NCBI GenBank assembly: GCA_963792025.1
Contig: CAWBUS010000010.1
Coordinates: 1-64,000 of the forward strand
From: Ginsengibacter sp963792025
GTDB taxonomy: Bacteria > Bacteroidota > Bacteroidia > Chitinophagales > Chitinophagaceae
DNA length: 64,000 bases
Direction: 5' to 3'
Position numbers and translations under genes: made by a program. The stretch's first letter is position 1. Every line of letters starts with the position of its first letter. The notes below the pieces were generated by a model, which saw only the letters and a program-made list of their open reading frames with translations, did no database searches and was not told the origin of the DNA. Below are positions 58,304 through 64,000 of the stretch, in pieces.

Positions 58304-58792
58304 ATGGCAATCCGCATTTTTATTACAGGCGGCACATTTGATAAGGAATATAATGAGTTGAACGGACAATTGTATTTTAAGGACAGCCACCTTGGAGATC
58401 TCCTCACCATGGGCCGAAGCAGGGTGCCAGTGGCCATTCGCACCCTGATGATGGTAGACAGCCTCGAGATGACAGATGAAGACAGAAAGCTGATTATACA
58501 CCAATGTAATCATTGCGATGAGACACAAATTGTAATCACTCACGGCACCGATACTATGACCCTTACCGCAAAAGCATTAGCCCAAAATGTACCTGGTAAA
58601 ACCATTATCCTTACGGGGGCAATGATACCAATTAAGTTCGGCAGCTCAGACGGGTTATTCAACCTTGGGAGCGCACTCGCCTTCGCTCAGACACTTCCTG
58701 AAGGCGTTTATGTGGCAATGAACGGCCGCTATTTCAATTGGGACAATGTATGGAAGAATAAACAAACCGGCGTATTTGAAGAAGTGAAATAA
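58304..58792 (+). CDS. Single-domain asparaginase-like protein
   Basis: From the ATG at 58304 the protein is 162 aa. It has the N-terminal half of L-asparaginases: IFITGGTFDKEY (first catalytic Thr in GGTFD), IVITHGTDTMTLTA (HGTDT, second Thr and Asp) and ILTGAMIPIKFGSSDGLFNLG. The C-terminal domain of ordinary asparaginases is absent, as in a known short family. Whether it hydrolyses asparagine is not shown. It lies 21 bp before the GNAT gene on the same strand. Confidence 0.85.
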   Translation: MAIRIFITGGTFDKEYNELNGQLYFKDSHLGDLLTMGRSRVPVAIRTLMMVDSLEMTDEDRKLIIHQCNHCDETQIVITHGTDTMTLTAKALAQNVPGKTIILTGAMIPIKFGSSDGLFNLGSALAFAQTLPEGVYVAMNGRYFNWDNVWKNKQTGVFEEVK

Positions 58793-58813
58793 TGACTGAA
58801 TTAAAATTAAATC

Positions 58814-59494
58814 ATGCAACACGTTCTTGATAACCCGGTATGGAATGCTTTAATTTCCGGTAACAAAGAACTTTCCACCGGAAACGAAAACGCCAAATAT
58901 TTTCTGAAAGATGTGGCGCCTTTTGCAGCCGTAAATGCAGTAACAAAAAGGAAATGGGAAGCGCTTTATGATATTGCTGACCCGGGCGACTCCTTTGCAT
59001 TTTTTAGCAGTCAGGAGATTGAGATACCACAGCCATGGAAAGTTAGCCATTGCACCCACGCATTACAAATGGTTCATAATAAAGCAGTCCAAAATAAAAC
59101 TGTTGTTGATGATATTGTGGCCTTGGCCATGAAAGATGTTCCCGCAATGCTTGCTTTAACGAAACTGACCAATCCTGGTCCCTTCCTTAAAAGAACTATT
59201 GAATTTGGTAACTACGAAGGCATTTTTAAGAATGGTGAGTTGGTGGCAATGACGGGACAAAGAATGCATCCTTTTGAGTATATGGAAGTAAGTGCTGTTT
59301 GTACCCATCCGGAACATACCGGGCATGGGTATGCGACAAATCTTATTGTAAGACAGATTGAAAATATATTGGCACAAGCCGCTATTCCTTTTCTACATGT
59401 AAAAAAGGAAAATTTTAACGCCATAAAATTGTACAATGCTTTGGGCTTTTCGGTAAGAAAAGAGATGTTTATTTATGGAATAAAAAAAATGTAA
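58814..59494 (+). CDS. GNAT family N-acetyltransferase
   Basis: A 226-aa protein. The C-terminal half has the GNAT fold with the acetyl-CoA loop VCTHPEHTGHGYATNLI and LHVKKENFNAIKLYNALGFSV. The N-terminal half (to about 110) is a separate domain, similar in layout to FR47-like GNATs. Acceptor unknown. Close to the asparaginase-like gene, so co-transcription is likely. Confidence 0.85.
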   Translation: MQHVLDNPVWNALISGNKELSTGNENAKYFLKDVAPFAAVNAVTKRKWEALYDIADPGDSFAFFSSQEIEIPQPWKVSHCTHALQMVHNKAVQNKTVVDDIVALAMKDVPAMLALTKLTNPGPFLKRTIEFGNYEGIFKNGELVAMTGQRMHPFEYMEVSAVCTHPEHTGHGYATNLIVRQIENILAQAAIPFLHVKKENFNAIKLYNALGFSVRKEMFIYGIKKM

Positions 59495-59799
59495 ACTGCT
59501 TTTTATGTTTGTCAAAAACTTGCAACTGGATAACTCAATCACATTTTTACTGATGGGCCAAGTGGTTTTTCCGCGAGATATTTTTTCCATGGCTGTTTTC
59601 ATAGGGACGAATACAATATAAAAATCTGGGCAGCATAATTTAATAGAAAGTGTTTAATAAGCGGCCATCTATCATTATGGGCAAAGCTTTGTGACGAACT
59701 TTCCTATGAAGTGACTCAACTGCGTGTTTATTTGATTTAGCGGTTTATAATACCTACCTTGATTGGCTTCACAATTTTATTAAACGAAACCTTTGGACA
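59495..59799. other. Intergenic with promoter-like element at the end
   Basis: About 305 bp. The last bases before the ATG at 59800 read AACCTTTGGACA, one mismatch from TAnnTTTG and 4 bp from the start. Otherwise nothing recognised. Confidence 0.35.
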
Positions 59800-60327
59800 A
59801 TGAGAAAATTATTATTACCGCTATTGGCATCTTTGATGGTACTATCCTGTAATTCAGGTGAAACCAAAGAGGATACAACAGCCCCAAAAAACGACGATTC
59901 GAAGGCGCTCTATGAACAAAACCAGGCCGTAGTAAAAAGCGTTTTAACTGACTTTGAAAACAAAAACCTCACTGACTTCTTTACCAATGTTGCCGACAGC
60001 GTAGTTTGGAATTCGCCGGTTTACGGCGATAATGTGCACACCAAGGCGCATTGGATGGAATCATTGAAATACTGGACCGATAACTGGGACAGTCTTCATC
60101 TTACAGATCCGAATTTTTTACCCGGCCTTGACTCTGCTACCCATAGCATGGACGGTAGCGTACGTTATTATGGACAATGGGATGGCGTGCATAAGGCAAC
60201 AGGCATACATACACATGTTCAGATCTATGAAACCTACGAGTTCAATAAAGATTATAAAATAGTTAACGACGCTCAATATTTTGATGTGGGTGGTTTACTG
60301 AATGCGGTGCAACCTAAGACAAAATAA
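59800..60327 (+). CDS. SnoaL/NTF2-like lipoprotein
   Basis: A 175-aa lipoprotein (LLASLMVLSCNSGETK, C17). The mature part has the helical opening KALYEQNQAVVKSVLTDFENKNLTDFFT and beta strands (SVVWNSPVYGDNVHTKAHWMES, VHKATGIHTHVQIYETYEF) of the NTF2/SnoaL fold. These pockets bind small hydrophobic ligands. Function unknown. It is followed by a bidirectional terminator. Confidence 0.75.
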   Translation: MRKLLLPLLASLMVLSCNSGETKEDTTAPKNDDSKALYEQNQAVVKSVLTDFENKNLTDFFTNVADSVVWNSPVYGDNVHTKAHWMESLKYWTDNWDSLHLTDPNFLPGLDSATHSMDGSVRYYGQWDGVHKATGIHTHVQIYETYEFNKDYKIVNDAQYFDVGGLLNAVQPKTK

Positions 60328-60345
60328 TTTTTGCATTCAATCAAA

Positions 60346-60380
60346 TAAAAAACCATTCGCCGTAAACGAATGGTTTTTTT
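60346..60380. terminator. Bidirectional rho-independent terminator
   Basis: AAAAAACCATTCG and CGAATGGTTTTTT flank a CCGTAAA-type loop. The T-run serves the plus-strand lipoprotein and the A-run, read in reverse, serves the minus-strand LLM gene whose stop is at 60379-60381. Confidence 0.85.
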
Positions 60381-61426
60381 ATGTATTTCCAATAGCCCCC
60401 AATACCTTGTGGACAGCAGGTGCCACCACGTTGCCAAATAATTCTATAGCATGCATCATTTGTTTATGTGGTAAAGTGCCCACGCTGAATTGAACCATAA
60501 AACGTGTGTTGTGGAAACAATTCATATTCGTATAATATTTTATCAATAACCTGTTGCGGGCTGCCCGCCAACAATGATCCCGCCGGGTTTCTCATTAATT
60601 CAAACTGTTCACGTGTCGTAGGTGGCCAGCCACGTTCACGGCCTATCTTAGTCATTACTGCGGCATATACAGGAAAAAATTCATTGGCCGCTTGCAGGCT
60701 ATTATCAGCAATATATGCATGCGAATTGATGCATAGTTGCAACTTGTTAATATCATGGCCTGCTTTTACATATTCTTGCCGATAATAATTGGTGAGCTCA
60801 ACAAACTGACGGGGCATTCCGCCAATAATTGCAATTGTTAGCGGTAATCCGAATGTTGCTGCACGTAGTACAGAAGAAGGCGTTCCTCCAATAGCAACCC
60901 AAATGGGTATTTGTTTTTGATATGGCCGCGGGTAAATGCCGGCATCGTAAAGGGACGGTCGGTGTTTGCCTTTCCATGTTACTTTTTCTTTATCATTTAT
61001 GGCAAGTAACAGCTTTAGCTTTTCATCAAAGAGACTATCGTAATCGTCGAGGTCGTAACCGAAAAGCGGGAAGGATTCAATAAAAGATCCACGCCCGGCC
61101 ATGATTTCTGCCCTACCGCCGGAGAGCAGGTCCACCATCGCAAACTGCTCAAAAACTCTCACAGGATCATCGGAGCTCAATACACTAACGGCACTGGATA
61201 AACGTATATTTTTTGTTTTAACCGCTGCGGCGGCCAGCAAAGTTGCCGGCGATGAAACAAGAAAGTCGGGGCGGTGATGTTCGCCAATTGCAAATACATC
61301 GAGGCCAAGTTCGTCTGCCAATTGCACCTCCTCCATTAAGTTTTGGATACGTTGATACGAGCTGATGGTTTTGCCTGTTAAAGGGTCGGGTGTTAATTCT
61401 ACAAATGTGCTGATACCTAATTCCAT
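60379..61426 (-). pseudogene. LLM-class flavin-dependent oxidoreductase, frameshifted
   Basis: Starts at 61426 as ELGISTFVELTPDP with GLDVFAIGEHHRPDFLVSSPATLLAAAA, ILSEA-like helices, GGRAEIMAGRGSFIESFPLFGYDL and IPIWVAIGGTPSSVLRAATFGLPL, the bacterial luciferase-like fold. Near 60514 an extra C (TTTCCACAAC) ends the frame early as QHTFYGSIQRGHFTT. In the next frame the family's end continues: NTRFMVQFSVGTLPHKQMMHAIELFGN to the stop at 60379. The repaired protein is about 349 aa. Substrate unknown. Confidence 0.85.
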
Positions 61427-61430
61427 GATA

Positions 61431-61462
61431 CAAAAATAAGGGAATGATCCAGCGCATCACAA
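61431..61462 (-). promoter_or_regulatory. Promoter of LLM gene, leaderless layout
   Basis: TATTTTTG at 61431-61438 (minus strand) ends 4 bp before the ATG at 61426. A TTG at 61460-61462 lies 21 bp upstream as the -33 part. The transcript would begin at or next to the start codon. Confidence 0.6.
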
Positions 61463-61543
61463 CTACCGCTTGGTGACTTAAATAATAAGGCTGAGGAAAA
61501 GTTAAATTAACAATTCTCATATTCATTAGCCTTTCCCTCTCTT

Positions 61544-61551
61544 TACATTTG
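61544..61551 (+). promoter_or_regulatory. TAnnTTTG element abutting hydrolase gene
   Basis: TACATTTG ends 4 bp before the ATG at 61556. It is divergent to the LLM promoter with the same spacing. A -33 element is not obvious. Confidence 0.5.
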
Positions 61552-61555
61552 CAGC

Positions 61556-62410
61556 ATGAAAAATGTAAAAGGGCTTTTTCTTTTAATGACAGCGATGATA
61601 ACGGTACTATTAGTTTCAGCACAATCACCTGCAATAGATACTTCAAAAATCGGCGACAATGCAAAAGTTGGTCGCTATATAAAAATAAGGGGCTTCAATA
61701 TGTACTATGAAACCTATGGCTCGGGAGCCCCTTTACTGATGATTCACGGCAACGGTGGCTCCATCAGCAATTTTATGTACCAGGTACCCTATTTCGCAAA
61801 AAGTTATAAAGTGATCGTAGCCGACAGCAGGGCCCAGGGCAAATCTATTGATACAGGAGATTCATTAAGCTACGAGATGATGGCAGATGACTTTAATGCT
61901 TTGTTAGATATCCTTCACCTTGACTCGTGTTATGTAATTGGCTGGAACGACGGAGCCGTTAACGCTTTGTTGCTCGCAATGCGCCACCCGGTTAAAGTAA
62001 AAAAGCTGGCAATAACCGGCGCTAAATTATCGCCTGATACTTCTGCGATAGATGCCACGGCTAATGAATGGGCTTTAAAGTATAATGAATCTCTTGAGAG
62101 AATTAAACAAACCCCGGAAGTAAAGAATAGAAGTAAAGTGGCCCGTTTATTATCTTATGCCCCGCACATAATGCCGGCACAATTGGCATCAATTCATTGC
62201 CCAACTTTAGTTATCGGGGGCGATCATGATGTAATACTTCCCAAACACACATTACTTATCGCCGCATCAATTCCAAAATCTTATTTATGGATTTTGCCCG
62301 GTGCCGGAAACTCAATACCTATTTATTTCAAAGACCAGTTTAATGAAGTTGTTGGTAATTTCTTCCGAAATCCATATAAAAATATTGAGGGGCTTGATCG
62401 TTTCAATTAA
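61556..62410 (+). CDS. Alpha/beta hydrolase-fold protein with lost catalytic Ser and His
   Basis: A 284-aa exported protein (signal FLLLMTAMITVLLVSAQ-like start). The fold is clear: LLMIHGNGGSISNF (oxyanion loop), VIVADSRAQGKS, CYVIGWNDGAVNALLLAM, LVIGGDHDVILPKH and ILPGAGNSIPIYFKD. Related sequences I recall carry GWSDGG and PGAGHS here, so the nucleophile position is N131 rather than Ser, and the base position is N252 rather than His. The acid (D223 or D225) remains. It is probably a non-hydrolytic binding protein or a very divergent enzyme. Confidence 0.85.
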   Translation: MKNVKGLFLLMTAMITVLLVSAQSPAIDTSKIGDNAKVGRYIKIRGFNMYYETYGSGAPLLMIHGNGGSISNFMYQVPYFAKSYKVIVADSRAQGKSIDTGDSLSYEMMADDFNALLDILHLDSCYVIGWNDGAVNALLLAMRHPVKVKKLAITGAKLSPDTSAIDATANEWALKYNESLERIKQTPEVKNRSKVARLLSYAPHIMPAQLASIHCPTLVIGGDHDVILPKHTLLIAASIPKSYLWILPGAGNSIPIYFKDQFNEVVGNFFRNPYKNIEGLDRFN

Positions 62411-62467
62411 ACGGCAAGGGGAAAAGTGATCCAGAGGTTTTATAAATTGATCCGGGTTGCGATCGTA

Positions 62468-63370
62468 TTATTCATCGCTGTTATTAATCATTTCGTCCCT
62501 TCGCATTTGGGCAGTTGTTTTGCGGCTTCCATCATGACTATAGCCCGGCGGACCAAAAATATAACCCAGCTTTTGCTTAAATGAAATTTTTTGCCGGGTA
62601 TCTTTTACGATCTGTTGGTATTCATTAAAAACTATATCGAGATAATTTTTATACGGCACGTCTTTTACCGTCCCATACTTTACGGGTTCTTTTAAATCTT
62701 CCGCTTTGAATGTTCCAAACATCTTGTCCCAAATAATAAGAAACATCCCATAATTTCTATCGAGATATTGAACATTCACTCCGTGATGTACCCGGTGATG
62801 AGAGGGGGTCGTTAAGAAATATTCAAGAAAGCCCAGTTTTTTTATTGTTCTCGTATGAACAAAAGTACCCCAGCCCTGCGCAAGAACATAAATCAAAATT
62901 ATATCCAATGGCCTGAATCCAACTAAAACCAGAGGGATGAAAAAGATAAATTTTTCAATCGGCTCAAACACTGCAGACCGCAGGCCCACGGAGAAATTAA
63001 ATTCTTTTGAAGAATGATGATGAATATGCCCCGCCCATAGAAACCTGATGCGATGATCCATCATATGCATGAACCAATACGAAAAATCTTCTGCCAATAC
63101 AAGCAGAAACCAGTATAAAAATCCATTGCCTAAAGAGGAAGCATGCCATCCATAAAAATAAAAAAAGGATAAAAGAAATAATCCGGCACTCCGGCTTAGC
63201 GTATCGGTAATAACATAACCGAGCCCCAATACAAGGTTAGCTTTGGTATCTTTTACGTTATAATACTGTTTATCATAACGCACGCTTATAAAAATTTCCA
63301 GCAACACCAACGTTAAGGTAATTGGAGTACTGAAAAGCATGGCAACCTGGTCAGTAAAGGCACTTTTCAT
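62468..63370 (-). CDS. Sterol desaturase / fatty acid hydroxylase family protein
   Basis: A 300-aa integral membrane protein. The di-iron His boxes are present: FMHMMDHRIRFLWAGHIHHHSSKEFNF (HxxxH and HxxHH), then HRVHHG and HTRT-type segment. Several helices lie between. The family hydroxylates or desaturates lipids such as sterols, fatty acids or sphingolipids. Many Bacteroidetes members act on unusual lipids; the substrate here is unknown. Single gene on the minus strand. Confidence 0.88.
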   Translation of the reverse strand: MKSAFTDQVAMLFSTPITLTLVLLEIFISVRYDKQYYNVKDTKANLVLGLGYVITDTLSRSAGLFLLSFFYFYGWHASSLGNGFLYWFLLVLAEDFSYWFMHMMDHRIRFLWAGHIHHHSSKEFNFSVGLRSAVFEPIEKFIFFIPLVLVGFRPLDIILIYVLAQGWGTFVHTRTIKKLGFLEYFLTTPSHHRVHHGVNVQYLDRNYGMFLIIWDKMFGTFKAEDLKEPVKYGTVKDVPYKNYLDIVFNEYQQIVKDTRQKISFKQKLGYIFGPPGYSHDGSRKTTAQMRRDEMINNSDE

Positions 63371-63600
63371 ACATAAAAATTAACGACTGGTGTACGATTT
63401 ACGATCATTTATTTTCGCGGCCGTAATATTAAGAATTATTTTTCCGGAAAAATTCTATCGGTATGCAAATATTGATGTGAAAGGATTACTTATGACTATT
63501 GCCTGACGATCTAAATTAAAATCCAAAGAGGTTTATATTGAAAAAAATTGGTAAGACGCGAATTAACTGGAATTTAATATGATGTCACCCTGTCTTTATA

Positions 63601-64000
63601 TTACCCGAGCTGCCCCAAAGACCAGGGGCCTACAAGTTCTTTGACCACGTGCCAGAACAGGCTTATCGCATGGGTGGGCTTTTCAGTTATTTCTGCAGCG
63701 AGTATAAAATTCCTAATAAAAAGCAATCGCTGCATTTCACCTTTATTATCATTATTGATATCATAGTAGGCCATATTCCATTGAGTAAATAATCTTTCTT
63801 CCTTTTCATCTTCATTCAAAAGCATGACGTTGGTATGTCGGCGATCTTTCTTAATTTTTTCAAACAATAATTTCACCCATTCCTTCTCTCCTTCTAAAAT
63901 CTGGACAAATTCGTGGTTGAAATAAAGCAGACATCCCGTAATATTATGCTTGCCATTAAAGTCCCGGCTTCGCTTAATATATCCAGGATATCATCAGCCG
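63601..64000 (-). CDS. BLUF-domain blue-light sensor, partial, possible frameshift
   Basis: The visible part reads NITGCLLYFNHEFVQILEGEKEWVKLLFEKI, then KKDRRHTNVMLL and LFTQWNMAYYDI, the C-terminal part of a BLUF flavin-binding domain, and ends at the stop at 63601. The N terminus lies beyond the window. Near 63968 the frame appears to change by one base: ADDILDILSEA in one frame joins RDFNGKHNITG in the other. The TTG at 63876 is an internal codon, not the start. Confidence 0.75.

Overview
The window looks like chromosome of a Bacteroidetes bacterium, most likely near Chitinophagaceae. Supporting signs are a SusC/SusD pair, several type IX secretion (T9SS) C-terminal tails, promoters of the TAnnTTTG type, an UpxY-type NusG paralogue, a VPS10/BNR-repeat protein and many small lipoproteins. 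I see no rRNA, tRNA, CRISPR array or replication origin.

Bases 1-9400 form an accessory, defence-type island that looks more A+T-rich than the rest. It begins with a broken IS1380-type transposase end. A minus-strand cassette follows, in transcription order: a DruA-like DUF4338 protein, a protein kinase fused to a P-loop ATPase, a small cysteine-containing ORF, and a decayed gene carrying a GFEERT motif. Upstream of that cassette lie a frameshifted nuclease/helicase of the DUF2075 type, a 79-aa protein, a broken vsr, and a plus-strand antitoxin/zeta-toxin pair whose toxin is frameshifted. The DruA/kinase-ATPase grouping is my main candidate for an undescribed system.

Bases 9400-24100 mix ordinary genes with debris. 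The ordinary genes are a secreted T9SS protein, a Gfo/Idh/MocA oxidoreductase, a FIST sensor overlapping a hybrid histidine kinase, a PRC-barrel protein and a universal stress protein. The debris is repeated pieces of the 5' end of vsr (five in total in 16 kb) and orphan T9SS tails, one of which is duplicated in inverted orientation about 11 kb away.

Bases 24100-44500 are mostly housekeeping and envelope genes: a VPS10-type protein, an atypical NIT-domain kinase without an H-box, small membrane proteins and lipoproteins, a flavodoxin, an orphan UpxY regulator, a phosphosulfolactate synthase and a Tat-exported oxidoreductase. A TPP riboswitch precedes a PnuT-type thiamine transporter that overlaps an acyl-CoA-dehydrogenase-fold flavoprotein by 4 bp.

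Bases 44600-51200 hold a nutrient-uptake locus: a ROK regulator with a perfect palindrome upstream, then SusC and SusD with a terminator. Bases 51200-64000 carry single genes: methyltransferase, DUF5009, DUF2264, an ArsR-type regulator, an S10 peptidase, a dihaem cytochrome, a short asparaginase, GNAT, a SnoaL-like lipoprotein, an LLM oxidoreductase, a hydrolase that has lost its catalytic Ser and His, a sterol desaturase-like protein and a partial BLUF photoreceptor.

At least a dozen genes are interrupted by single-base frameshifts or in-frame stops, often with a readable continuation in another frame. Some may be real decay and some may be sequencing indels; the sequence alone cannot decide.
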